A stretch of 64,000 nucleotides of DNA from an uncultured Prevotellaceae bacterium (lineage in GTDB: Bacteria; Bacteroidota; Bacteroidia; Bacteroidales; Bacteroidaceae). Of this stretch, positions 1-7,614 are shown piece by piece. Position 1 is the first letter of the stretch, and every line of letters begins with the position of its first letter. A model generated the notes under the pieces. The model was given only the letters and a program-made list of their open reading frames with translations, was not told the origin of the DNA and did no database searches. The DNA lies in assembly GCA_902801375.1 (NCBI GenBank), contig CADCIB010000003.1, positions 62,001 through 126,000 of the forward strand. Reading direction: 5' to 3'. Both the position numbers and the translations under genes were made by a program.

Positions 1-439
1 TGAGGGCGGGCACTTTCACAAAAGGCCGCGATACCACCGCCGTGCGCCAATCGCCATCGGTTGTTTGCAGGTGGAGCGTATGGAATCCGTCGGAGAGCGT
101 TGACACATCGATGCTGAACGATCCGGTCATCAGCGTCGACTGCGCCTGCTGCTCGTCGCCATCGAACCAATAGCGGCTTTGTCCCTGCGAGCTCAGCGTT
201 CTGACAAAATATCGCTTCACAGGTACGCTGGCCCTTCCATCCTGACCGATGGCCTGGACGTGTAAGCTATGGAGTCCAGGCTGAAGCCCCTTCACATTGG
301 CTTTGAAGTGGCGGGAGGAGGTGACGATGGCGCGTGCGTCGTCCTCGTCGAACCAGTATTTGATTTTCTGTCCCGACGCTGTCGTGCTGATGCCACAAAG
401 CAAGAGCACGACACCTACGATACGAAGGATTCGTGTCAT
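1..439 (-). CDS. Secreted protein with YWFD repeats, 3' end outside window
   Basis: The reading frame opens with ATG at 437-439 and stays open to the window edge, giving 146 residues of an incomplete protein. It starts with a signal peptide (MTRILRIVGVVLLLCG then ISTTASGQ). The mature part holds two imperfect repeats of about 55-60 residues, each beginning K/R-YWFD-x-D and containing an L-x-x-G-x-H-x-L-H-x-Q segment, which suggests a string of small beta-sandwich units at the cell surface. The start lies one base after the stop of the beta-helix gene upstream, so the two are almost certainly co-transcribed. The family is not recognised; similar YWFD-repeat proteins occur in Bacteroidales. Function unknown. 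Confidence 0.75.
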   Translation of the reverse strand, partial: MTRILRIVGVVLLLCGISTTASGQKIKYWFDEDDARAIVTSSRHFKANVKGLQPGLHSLHVQAIGQDGRASVPVKRYFVRTLSSQGQSRYWFDGDEQQAQSTLMTGSFSIDVSTLSDGFHTLHLQTTDGDWRTAVVSRPFVKVPAL

Positions 440-440
440 C

Positions 441-1475
441 TTAGTTGCTCACTTCTATGTCGATACTGAGTTTCCCGTCGGCAGTCGACTTGGGCGCCAC
501 AACGCAACGGGTGATGCGTGGGTTGGAGGTGGTGGGGTCGAAGGGGAACGAGCCGCCGTACATACCTACCTCAGTGCCGTCGGTGCCTTTGTATTTCTGC
601 TTGGCGGCATCGGTCAGCTCATAGGTGACGTTGTCGGCATAGGTGCCTTTGAAGTTCTGGAACACCTCTTCCACGTCGTTGACCAGCGTGTTGGAAGTAT
701 TGGCGATGTTCTGGAACACGTTGATGCTGTCGTGTACGATGACGCAGTTGTTGGCTGTGTTGTTGGCGCTGTACAGCGCATTGTCTGTGCGCGTGGAGTA
801 GATGATGCAGTTGTTGAAGGTAGAGTTTTGTGCCCGGCTTCCGTTCATGTCCCAGAGGACGCAATTCAGAAAGTCGAAGTTGGAGTTCATTCCATCATAA
901 GACTCTCTGTCGTCAATCGCCCCAACGAAACAATTGATGAGCGAAACGCTGCTGTATCTGGCAATACGCAATAGGTCCTTGATATAGCAATGGAGGAAAG
1001 TGCCGTTTAGAATTCTTGAATGCCATTCACTAGAATTATAATAATTGTAGCATGTATATAAATTCTTGAACCTGCACTTCATGAATGTTGGATTTTTCAA
1101 AATTTTATAGCTCGAGATCTCGATATTGCCATTATGATAGATGCCTTCTATCTCCAGTCGCTCAGAAACTTCGTTGGGGATATTGATGCTGAAGTCGTTG
1201 ACGATGACGGTAGCGGCATCTGTATTCTCGCCGACACCCATGCCGGCACCATGAATGCTGACGGCCTTCTCGATGTTCTTGGCTAGAAACTGCCCTGCAG
1301 AGAGGGTGATGACATCGCCGTGTGTGGCAGCATCAAGAGCTGCTTGATAGGCACTGGCCCCATAGAATGTCTGGATGGTGTCGTTGTGGTTGAGTGTCGC
1401 CAGGACGGAGCCTTGGGCTTTTGCTATTGTCGCAATGGCGATAAAAGCTACGAAGAAGAGGATGCTTTTTTTCAT
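441..1475 (-). CDS. Secreted right-handed beta-helix protein
   Basis: 344 residues starting at the MKKSILFF signal peptide; a longer upstream frame exists, but it would run through the promoter at 1514-1544, so ATG 1475 is chosen. After a YGASAYQAALDAA segment and a GDVITLSAGQF motif typical of pectate-lyase-like beta-helix proteins come many short N-x-x-F-x-N-C-x-I turns (for example STFNNCIIYS and FDFLNCVLWD) that form the rungs of a parallel beta-helix. No catalytic residues of a polysaccharide lyase can be identified, so it may be an adhesin or binding protein. It is the first gene of an operon with the YWFD-repeat gene. Confidence 0.75.
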   Translation of the reverse strand: MKKSILFFVAFIAIATIAKAQGSVLATLNHNDTIQTFYGASAYQAALDAATHGDVITLSAGQFLAKNIEKAVSIHGAGMGVGENTDAATVIVNDFSINIPNEVSERLEIEGIYHNGNIEISSYKILKNPTFMKCRFKNLYTCYNYYNSSEWHSRILNGTFLHCYIKDLLRIARYSSVSLINCFVGAIDDRESYDGMNSNFDFLNCVLWDMNGSRAQNSTFNNCIIYSTRTDNALYSANNTANNCVIVHDSINVFQNIANTSNTLVNDVEEVFQNFKGTYADNVTYELTDAAKQKYKGTDGTEVGMYGGSFPFDPTTSNPRITRCVVAPKSTADGKLSIDIEVSN

Positions 1476-1513
1476 ATTTCTGGAATGTTTGTTTTGATGG
1501 ATGAAAATTTTTG

Positions 1514-1544
1514 CAAAGATAACGAAAAAGAAAGTAACCACAAA
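1514..1544 (-). promoter_or_regulatory. Bacteroidetes-type promoter for the beta-helix operon
   Basis: Read on the minus strand: TTTG at 1541-1544, a 19-nt spacer and TATCTTTG at 1514-1521. This is an exact match to the Bacteroidetes primary sigma consensus and lies about 40 bp upstream of the chosen start at 1475. Confidence 0.75.
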
Positions 1545-1561
1545 ACAATTATCTGTTTTTC

Positions 1562-1600
1562 TGATAAAAAATCCCGAGCCTCAAGGGTGAGACTCGGGAT
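1562..1600 (-). terminator. Rho-independent terminator after the propeller fragment
   Basis: Inverted repeat with arms ATCCCGAG(C/T)CTCA of 13 bp (one mismatch) around a 4-nt loop at 1571-1600. On the minus strand it is followed by TTTTTTATC. It insulates the gene at 1626-2087 from the beta-helix operon. A shorter T run on the other side makes it partly bidirectional. Confidence 0.8.
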
Positions 1601-1625
1601 GTTTTTCATTTAGAAACGTACGATG

Positions 1626-2087
1626 CTAAGATGAGCTTCTATAAGTCGAACATGTCGTGATGGCCGTGAACAGTGGCCATTTTGACAACTGGTATTTCGG
1701 CGCATAACAGTCTGACAGTGCGTTCTCATCCACATGTATGGTTACCGAAGAACCCGCCTCCAAATCCAATAATTCTACCCAATCGTTCCACAAGAAATGT
1801 ATTGCAGAGCCATCTCTTGTGTAGCCGCCTGCGAGGGCTAACATGTTGCCATTGACCTGTACATCCCTGAGGTGATTGTGCCTGATCTTTCCATTGTCCT
1901 CATTGAAGAAGGTCTGCTTACCTGTTTCCTTATCCACAATGACCAACCCATGCTCTTCTGTGGCAAGATAGAGGTTGTTCTCATCACTTGCCATCCGCAT
2001 AATAGGCCACACTTCATCTTCTGCCTTAGAAAAACTACACATCGTGCAGAATACAATGGTCAAGGCGTAATAAATTCTTGTATTCAT
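1626..2087 (-). CDS. Short exported propeller-repeat fragment
   Basis: 153 residues: a signal peptide (MNTRIYYALTIVFCTMCSFSKA) followed by about two blades resembling the two-component-regulator propeller repeat (NNLYLATEEHGLVIVDKETG and a FNEDNGKIRHNHLRDV segment). Full-length members of that family carry many more blades, and often a sensor kinase. This one ends after a divergent tail (TAITTCSTYRSSS), so it is probably a 3'-truncated remnant or a decayed gene at the edge of the rearranged Rhs region. It has its own promoter (2185-2215) and terminator (1562-1600). Function unknown. Confidence 0.55.
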   Translation of the reverse strand: MNTRIYYALTIVFCTMCSFSKAEDEVWPIMRMASDENNLYLATEEHGLVIVDKETGKQTFFNEDNGKIRHNHLRDVQVNGNMLALAGGYTRDGSAIHFLWNDWVELLDLEAGSSVTIHVDENALSDCYAPKYQLSKWPLFTAITTCSTYRSSS

Positions 2088-2184
2088 AAAGTAAATTTTT
2101 AAATTACTTTATTTGTAAGAGGATGCAGGGCGTCAGTAGACGGGTGGCTATGTTGTTTGTCATGATAATAGTCTATTTCGACCG

Positions 2185-2215
2185 CAAAGATACACCTTTT
2201 CAGCGAGACGCGCAA
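2185..2215 (-). promoter_or_regulatory. Promoter for the propeller fragment
   Basis: Minus strand TTGC (2212-2215), 19-nt spacer, TATCTTTG (2185-2192). The -7 box is perfect and the -33 box is three-quarters of the consensus. It lies about 100 bp upstream of ATG 2087. Confidence 0.6.
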
Positions 2216-2306
2216 CTTTTTCACTTGTTTTTTCGCCTTTTGGCCGAGAAACACCGTTTTCCTAACAGAAGGACGGAAGGACAAAAAAGGGCCAGTGCTG
2301 CTCCTC

Positions 2307-2553
2307 TTACAGAGGAACACGCGAGCCCGACAGTTCACATACATCTCGCTTGTCGCCGATGAAGAAATGCTTCACATAGAGCGGATCTTCATCCTCGCTG
2401 CCAGACTTACTCGTCACCGTGTAGTGCGGTCCGACATAGAGGGTATAGCGCAGCATGTCCGACGGGACTGTGGCATCAGCACTGTTGGTATAAACAGCTT
2501 TACCGTGCGCTGGCTATTATCGTTATAGCGGAAGATAGTTAATATTGAATTCA
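2307..2553 (-). pseudogene. Degraded Rhs core fragment
   Basis: Translating the minus strand from 2495 to the stop at 2307-2309 gives AVYTNSADATVPSDMLRYTL, then YVGPHYTVTS and YVKHFFIGDKR. This aligns with AVYTNSAEAAVRTEASHYSL and YTKHVYIGSER in the Rhs protein encoded at 3139-4551. The sequence just upstream (RYNDNSQRTVK) is in another frame and lacks the residues that join the two parts in the intact copy, so a frameshift or deletion has occurred near 2495-2510. No start codon or toxin tip remains. It marks a third, older unit in the array of displaced Rhs tips. Confidence 0.7.
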
Positions 2554-2594
2554 TATTCATCTCTATATAACAAAATACTGTTTAGGATGTTTAT

Positions 2595-3146
2595 TCATTT
2601 GGGTAGAAGCTTTACTTTGGCAAATCCAATTGGTCGTTTTTTTACATCATCTTCAAACCCTATAAAATTGTAATTAATTGGCTTCCCGTATTTCATTACA
2701 TGCCAATCATTTTCTACATCCATAGGTGTCGAGAAATTATAATAATTAGACAAACATTTTATACGATAAAATAATTGAGGGTCAAATCTGCCCATACGAC
2801 CATTACCATCACACCATCGTTCACCCCAGTAATCAATGCATATCTTTAACGTGTCAAGGGTAATCATGAACCTTGAATCAAACATTGGAATAGTATCTTC
2901 TGTTGATAATGACAACAATTCCGACTTTATTGCATAATATTCTTCCAAAGTAATATATGTACTATCATTTATACTCCCACTTGAACATTTTTCCATATCA
3001 TTAAAATCCATCATGACAGGAAACTCTCTACTCGCCAAATTTGTGAAAAAACTTACTTCTATATAGGGAGCGTTTACTTCCTCTTTATTTGCACAACAGG
3101 TAAGCATTAGGATGAAGGCTATGCAGACAAAAATGTTTCTATTCAT
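2595..3146 (-). CDS. Lipoprotein, candidate immunity protein for the Rhs peptidase toxin
   Basis: 183 residues with a lipoprotein signal peptide (MNRNIFVCIAFILMLTCC; lipobox Leu-Thr-Cys-Cys), so it should be anchored in the envelope. The mature part has no recognised domain; a WGERWCDGNGRMGRF stretch is its most distinctive segment. Its start codon overlaps the end of the upstream Rhs gene by 8 bp (ATGAATAG), an arrangement that couples translation. Immediate overlap downstream of a polymorphic toxin tip is the usual place of the cognate immunity gene. The immunity role is inferred from position alone. A/T-rich codon use compared with the surface genes also fits a shuffled module. Confidence 0.65.
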   Translation of the reverse strand: MNRNIFVCIAFILMLTCCANKEEVNAPYIEVSFFTNLASREFPVMMDFNDMEKCSSGSINDSTYITLEEYYAIKSELLSLSTEDTIPMFDSRFMITLDTLKICIDYWGERWCDGNGRMGRFDPQLFYRIKCLSNYYNFSTPMDVENDWHVMKYGKPINYNFIGFEDDVKKRPIGFAKVKLLPK

Positions 3147-4551
3147 AATTAGTTTTCTTTTCGGTAGTTATGGGGCTTTTTGTTTCATAGACTGTACCTG
3201 TATGATGATGCCTTACTGCCTCATGGTTTGCCTTAGCTGTTCTTCTCTCACTGCCCGTAATGACTCTGCGTTCTTCCGCATTGCCATATTGACTATCGTT
3301 CTTGCCTTGTCTCTGCCGATGGTCATGAGTATGTTCTAAATAATCTATCGCGTGGTCAAACTCATGCTCTAAACGGGTGGCAGGAGACTGACTGCCGTCC
3401 TTAAACTGAATGCCTTTACGAGACTCCCAATAAACCGTGGGTACATCATACTTATAAAATTCTGTGCCAAACTTATCAAATAGTTCTGCATTATCAACGT
3501 ATATTTCATACTTCGGATTTTCGACAGCATTGCGAAGGTTTTCACCCCCACCTGTATATTTCAAATAATTATATGCTTGTATGAAATCCTTAATGAATTG
3601 GTTGCCTTTTGGCATTTTGGATTGCGTCCCATTAAAGCGGAATAATTGGTCATTTCCCCTGCTGTCTTTGTACCAGATAAGAACATCTTTGCCTGTTGGA
3701 TCAATCAATCTCACAGGATTCCCCATGCAATACGCATAGCTACTGACATGTGGGTACTTCAGCTGCATGGGGTCTGGGCTGAGCCAGATACCGATGCGCG
3801 GGGCATAGTACCTTGCGCCATAGTAATAGTTACCCGTCTCTGCATCAAGTTCCTTGCCGGAGAAGAGGAAGTCGGAATGGTAGTACGAGCTATTCCGCTC
3901 GTCCTTGAACACCTCACCAGTAGGCAGGAACATCAGCTTCTCGGCAATCTGGCCATTGCTGTCCAACACCAGTCGCGTGCTGCCGAGGTGGTCGGTGCTG
4001 TAGTAATAGTCACGCTCCTCCTCGATGTCAGGATACACGTATCGCTGCTGATGGTTCTCATCAAAGCCCGTGGGAACCATCACAATGTCCTTGGCGTCCC
4101 GATGGTTCATAGGTCTGTAGGAATACCCTAATGAATCGTAGCAGGCTGCGATGGCCGCCTCCTGTGCCTGACGGAGCTGGGAGTAGCTGAAGCCTGAGGG
4201 CGAAATGCCATTGCCGGCATGAGATTCATTCTCAAAATTACCGATATAGGAAGAGTTCGCTCCCAACTTCGCCACATGAACGGCCACACGCTCGCTGCCG
4301 ATGTAGACATGCTTGGTATAGCGTTCGCCGTCGCTCATCACGAAATAGGGGTTCGCATAGAGCGAGTAGTGCGATGCCTCCGTGCGAACCGCAGCTTCTG
4401 CACTATTGGTGTAAACGGCTTCATTTCCGCCATACTGCTTCAAGGCTCGCTGCCCTTCGCCGTCGTAGAGGTACGTCGATACATAGCCGTTTGAAGATGA
4501 TGCGAGCAGGCAGTTCTTGTTATTATCATATAATGTGAGCATCTTCAGCAT
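3139..4551 (-). CDS. Rhs/YD-repeat C-terminal fragment with zinc-metallopeptidase toxin tip
   Basis: 470 residues, far shorter than intact Rhs proteins (over 1000). Residues 1-287 are Rhs core: YLYDGEGQRALKQYG, YYYSTDHLGSTRLVLD, SGKELDAETGNYYYGARYYA, and the closing NPVRLIDPTG that marks the toxin boundary. Residues 288-470 form the variable tip, with the zinc-peptidase motif HEFDH (about 396-400) followed by AEERRVITGSE, a layout like M91/NleD-type effector peptidases, which would use the downstream glutamate as third ligand. No signal peptide or delivery domain is present, and the start lies inside the 3' end of the upstream membrane-protein gene (26-bp overlap), so this is a displaced tip rather than a complete toxin. 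The next gene overlaps it by 8 bp and is its likely immunity gene. Confidence 0.75.
   Translation of the reverse strand: MLKMLTLYDNNKNCLLASSSNGYVSTYLYDGEGQRALKQYGGNEAVYTNSAEAAVRTEASHYSLYANPYFVMSDGERYTKHVYIGSERVAVHVAKLGANSSYIGNFENESHAGNGISPSGFSYSQLRQAQEAAIAACYDSLGYSYRPMNHRDAKDIVMVPTGFDENHQQRYVYPDIEEERDYYYSTDHLGSTRLVLDSNGQIAEKLMFLPTGEVFKDERNSSYYHSDFLFSGKELDAETGNYYYGARYYAPRIGIWLSPDPMQLKYPHVSSYAYCMGNPVRLIDPTGKDVLIWYKDSRGNDQLFRFNGTQSKMPKGNQFIKDFIQAYNYLKYTGGGENLRNAVENPKYEIYVDNAELFDKFGTEFYKYDVPTVYWESRKGIQFKDGSQSPATRLEHEFDHAIDYLEHTHDHRQRQGKNDSQYGNAEERRVITGSERRTAKANHEAVRHHHTGTVYETKSPITTEKKTNYE
3752..3944 (-). repeat. Rhs core homology block, copy 1
   Basis: Encodes the MFLPTGEVF...DPMQLKYP part of the Rhs core. 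It aligns without gaps over about 193 bp with 5683-5875 and is clearly similar at the DNA level. Such direct repeats allow recombination that swaps or stacks toxin tips. Confidence 0.7.
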
Positions 4552-5008
4552 GCATTAAAAAATAGAGAGAAATGCACCATAATACCAATGATATGAAAAT
4601 GTAGAAGATTAAGCCCCACCCCCTTCTTTTCCTTATCTTTTTGTTTTCATGAGCATATTTTCTCTTATACAATTCATATTTTTCTTCAGGAAATAGGAAC
4701 CAGCCGATGGCAGTAGAAGCCATTGATATAAATAAAATAATATCATAAGTTTTTGAATCATATTTATATCCTATCAAATAGAACAACACATTCATTATAA
4801 ATAACACATTAAGGCATATTATGGAACAGAATGTTTGGCAAGAAGCCTCACTTCCTCTTAAGAAATCATGGAAATCTTCATAGAACCAAGCTATCCTATA
4901 AGAATAATAGAAGAACAACTCTTTTAATTTACTCATTATTTGTTGAACCGTCATATCTTTCTTGTCATCATTTGTAAGGCAATACACCAGGTAATCCGAT
5001 AATCCCAT
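4526..5008 (-). CDS. Three-helix membrane protein, candidate immunity protein for the first Rhs tip
   Basis: 160 residues with three strongly hydrophobic stretches: near residues 60-82 (ICLNVLFIMNVLFYLIGY), 89-108 (IILFISMASTAIGWFLF) and 133-153 (IFYIFISLVLWCISLYF), with a Lys/Arg-rich loop between the last two. No known family is recognised. It overlaps the end of the upstream Rhs fragment by 41 bp if the first ATG (5008) is used; an internal ATG at 4954 would remove the overlap and is equally possible. A membrane immunity protein suits a membrane-active toxin, which is how the partner's glycine-rich tip looks. Very A/T-rich compared with its neighbours. The immunity role is inferred from position. 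Confidence 0.6.
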   Translation of the reverse strand: MGLSDYLVYCLTNDDKKDMTVQQIMSKLKELFFYYSYRIAWFYEDFHDFLRGSEASCQTFCSIICLNVLFIMNVLFYLIGYKYDSKTYDIILFISMASTAIGWFLFPEEKYELYKRKYAHENKKIRKRRGWGLIFYIFISLVLWCISLYFLMHAEDAHII

Positions 5009-5918
5009 AATCCATTTGTCGTATTGCCTCTATTTTTGAGGCTTCTTTTCCGCCCAATGACCAATACAATGACAATGGATACCCGCCTGGGAGCATACCA
5101 ATTCCTCCGTAAAGAGCATCAGAATAGTTTTCAATGCTCTCCTCAAATGAATTGGCTTTAAAACCTTTCTCGATAGAATTCGAGACAAAAACAGCGCTCA
5201 TTATGTTATTTGCTTTACCTAATGCCTTTCCTACAGATGCTAACCTGGTTGTTTTCAAGAACCTATTACCTCTCCATCCATTTCTATATAGATGAGGATC
5301 AAAATAACCCTTGCTATTTAATAAGCGGAAGGTTGATTTGCTGGCTTTCAAAATATCAGATTCGATGCTCATAATGGATGTCCCAAATCCCGCAGCGTCA
5401 AAGCCCAGCAGTCCTATATATGATGAACCATTATCATATTTACCTTTAATTGTGAGATTATCTTTTAAGCCAAAGTCTCTTGTCATTGTAGCACCAGAAA
5501 TATATGCACTATTGCCATATTCGTTTAAGGCGACAAACCATTTTCCACTCTGCCTGTCTTGATAGTATTGCGCATGATAGCTGCTTGCAGCCTTGGCAGC
5601 CTCTGCTTCTGTATCGTACAGCCCCATCAGATCAATTCTGTTCAATGGATTGTTATGGCAGAATGAATAGCTGCTGACTCCCGGGTACTTCAGCTGCATG
5701 GGGTCTGGGCTGAGCCAGATGCCTAACCTCGGGGCGAGGTAGCGTGCGCCAAAGTAGTAGTTGCCCGTCTCGGCGTCAAGCTCCTTGCCGGAGAAGAGGA
5801 AGTCGGAGTGGTAGTCCGATGTGTTCTGATCATCCATGAATACCTCTCCCGTAGGCAGGAACATCAGCCGCTCGGTGACATGTGAATGATGGTTTGTTCT
5901 CTCCATAGCGTTACTCAT
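4968..5918 (-). CDS. Rhs C-terminal fragment with glycine-rich toxin tip
   Basis: 316 residues. After a short non-homologous start (MSNAMERTNHHSHV) the protein enters the Rhs core in frame at TERLMFLPTGEVF, continues through SGKELDAETGNYYFGARYLA and LGIWLSPDPMQLKYPG, and ends the core at NPLNRIDLMG (about residue 96). The variable tip (97-316) has a NGWRGNRFLKTTRLASVGKA segment and then hydrophobic, glycine-rich stretches (GGIGMLPGGYPLSLYWSLGG), typical of Rhs tips thought to act on membranes. No catalytic motif is visible. There is no secretion or delivery domain, but a good promoter (5932-5962) lies just upstream, so the fragment may still be expressed. The membrane-protein gene at 4526 follows with overlap. 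Confidence 0.7.
   Translation of the reverse strand: MSNAMERTNHHSHVTERLMFLPTGEVFMDDQNTSDYHSDFLFSGKELDAETGNYYFGARYLAPRLGIWLSPDPMQLKYPGVSSYSFCHNNPLNRIDLMGLYDTEAEAAKAASSYHAQYYQDRQSGKWFVALNEYGNSAYISGATMTRDFGLKDNLTIKGKYDNGSSYIGLLGFDAAGFGTSIMSIESDILKASKSTFRLLNSKGYFDPHLYRNGWRGNRFLKTTRLASVGKALGKANNIMSAVFVSNSIEKGFKANSFEESIENYSDALYGGIGMLPGGYPLSLYWSLGGKEASKIEAIRQMDYGIIGLPGVLPYK
5683..5875 (-). repeat. Rhs core homology block, copy 2
   Basis: Partner of the block at 3752-3944: same length (193 bp), same orientation and clearly similar by eye. The two copies flank one complete tip-plus-immunity module. Confidence 0.7.
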
Positions 5919-5931
5919 GGGTATGCGGTTG

Positions 5932-5962
5932 CAAAGTTACGAACTATTTCCATTCCCTCCAA
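5932..5962 (-). promoter_or_regulatory. Promoter of the Rhs tip array
   Basis: Minus strand TTGG (5959-5962), 19-nt spacer, TAACTTTG (5932-5939), 14 bp upstream of ATG 5918, so the leader would be very short. Confidence 0.6.
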
Positions 5963-6177
5963 GCTTTTCCGCGATTATTTTCAGGGGTGGTTACATTGTT
6001 AATTTTTCCTGCATCCCTTTGTTTATGGGGCTTGCAGGCATGAAAGCGCAGGATTGATGACGGCAAAATATAACCAAGATTATATATGATTCAACAACCG
6101 ACATTGTATTCCAGACACTTAGTGCGTCCGAGGTACATAGTCGGTACAAGAGCACTGTGATTTGCCTTTTAGAAGGA

Positions 6178-7470
6178 CTAATCTTTCAGGCAACCTAATG
6201 GTATAATCTTGACTCCATCCAGACGGGTGTATGCCATCTGACCACCCGTAAGTATTATCAACAGATCTGGTTCACGGATGGGCATCTGCTTCTCTTTCTC
6301 ATTATGCTCACGGATAAGTCTCTTCAATTCCAAGAGATGGCTTGCACCTTCCTCTATCTCGTTGCTTCCTAATTTACACTCTACCAAAGCATAGCGCCCA
6401 TCTTCAAGATGCAATACGAAATCGGCTTCCAGACCATATCGATCATGATAATAAGACACATGACTATATAACCCTTGTGTATAGGCTTTCATGTCACGCA
6501 CACACATCTGCTCGAAAATAAATCCGAATGTTTTCAGTTGTGTGGTCAATGCTTCTGGTGTCAGTCCAAGAAGAGCCACAGCTATTGACGGGTCGCAGAA
6601 TCCGCGTTTTGGTGAACTTCGGATAACAGTTTTACTGCGTATCGCCGGGCACCAAGCATCGATGTCTTGAATGACAAACAGACGTTCAAGAGCGTTCACA
6701 TAATCATTGAACGTGTCAATGCTGCATTCTATTTCTTCAGATGACACCACATCGGCAAGCATGGTGGTCTTTTTGGCAAGTGATGAAATGTTACGTGCAT
6801 ACGACCGCAGTATCATCATGGCAAGTTTCTCATTGCGACGTTTGCCATCTATTCGGGAAATATCTTCGCTACAAACGGTGCGGACATAGTTGCGGGCTAT
6901 CAACAACTTGGCTTTTTCCGAACGTGCCATGAGGAATCCTGGCCATCCTCCACGGCATGCAGCAAAAATCAAGTCCTCAATGCTCATCTTTGAATGACAT
7001 CCGTCTATGTCGTAATTGGGATTGTCGAACAACTCCAACAGGGACACTTCGCCTGTTGATTCTCTCGATTCCCAAAGGCTCATGGGCAACATGTTCATTT
7101 TGGCAATGCGACCATTTCCCGAATGATGAATCTGCGACTTGTCAACGGCATTAGATCCTGTGAGGATGAATTGTCCCGGTTGGCCGCGTTTGTCAACCAT
7201 CGTGCGGACAGCATCCCATAGGACAGGGGCATCCTGCCATTCGTCAATCAATCTTGGAGTGTCGCCGCGAAGCAACAAAGAAGGCTTAGACATTGCAGTA
7301 GCTAAGTATTCATCACGCATGTCCGTGTCTTGCATCCTAATGGCACTTTGGGCAGCCTGTTCGGCAGTAGTCGTCTTACCACACCATTTCGGACCTTCTA
7401 TCAATACGGCACCAAAGGCATCAAGAAGGTCTTGAAGCATGATGTCTGCTGTTCTGCTGAGATATTCCAT
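6178..7470 (-). CDS. AAA ATPase with DUF4143 domain
   Basis: 430 residues; ATG 7470 (MEYLSRTADIML) is used because a longer frame would start inside the promoter at 7494-7524. The N-terminal AAA_14-type ATPase has a Walker A loop GPKWCGKTT (about 26-34) and a PRLIDEWQDAP Walker B region (near 75). The C-terminal DUF4143 part ends in a restriction-endonuclease-like pattern (EADFVLHLEDGRYALVECKLG), where the Asp and the Glu-x-Lys match the PD-(D/E)xK fold. These proteins are very common in Bacteroidetes and gut archaea. Their role is not established. Transcribed alone. Confidence 0.85.
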   Translation of the reverse strand: MEYLSRTADIMLQDLLDAFGAVLIEGPKWCGKTTTAEQAAQSAIRMQDTDMRDEYLATAMSKPSLLLRGDTPRLIDEWQDAPVLWDAVRTMVDKRGQPGQFILTGSNAVDKSQIHHSGNGRIAKMNMLPMSLWESRESTGEVSLLELFDNPNYDIDGCHSKMSIEDLIFAACRGGWPGFLMARSEKAKLLIARNYVRTVCSEDISRIDGKRRNEKLAMMILRSYARNISSLAKKTTMLADVVSSEEIECSIDTFNDYVNALERLFVIQDIDAWCPAIRSKTVIRSSPKRGFCDPSIAVALLGLTPEALTTQLKTFGFIFEQMCVRDMKAYTQGLYSHVSYYHDRYGLEADFVLHLEDGRYALVECKLGSNEIEEGASHLLELKRLIREHNEKEKQMPIREPDLLIILTGGQMAYTRLDGVKIIPLGCLKD

Positions 7471-7493
7471 ATATTTGTTCTTTAATCTGGCTG

Positions 7494-7524
7494 CAAAGAT
7501 AATGCAAATATTTGGATTGCACAA
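7494..7524 (-). promoter_or_regulatory. Promoter of the DUF4143 ATPase gene
   Basis: Minus strand TTGT (7521-7524), 19-nt spacer, TATCTTTG (7494-7501), 24 bp upstream of ATG 7470. Confidence 0.7.
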
Positions 7525-7614
7525 GAAAATCTTAGTTTTTGAGGTATTTCATTCGGTGTTTTTGATGTATTTTAATCTGTTTGTTTGATAATTCTCATTC
7601 CCTAACATGAAACG

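Noticed and set aside
2099-2344. 81-residue minus-strand ORF
   Set aside because: It overlaps the promoter of the propeller fragment and the end of the Rhs remnant in another frame, and has no signal or domain.
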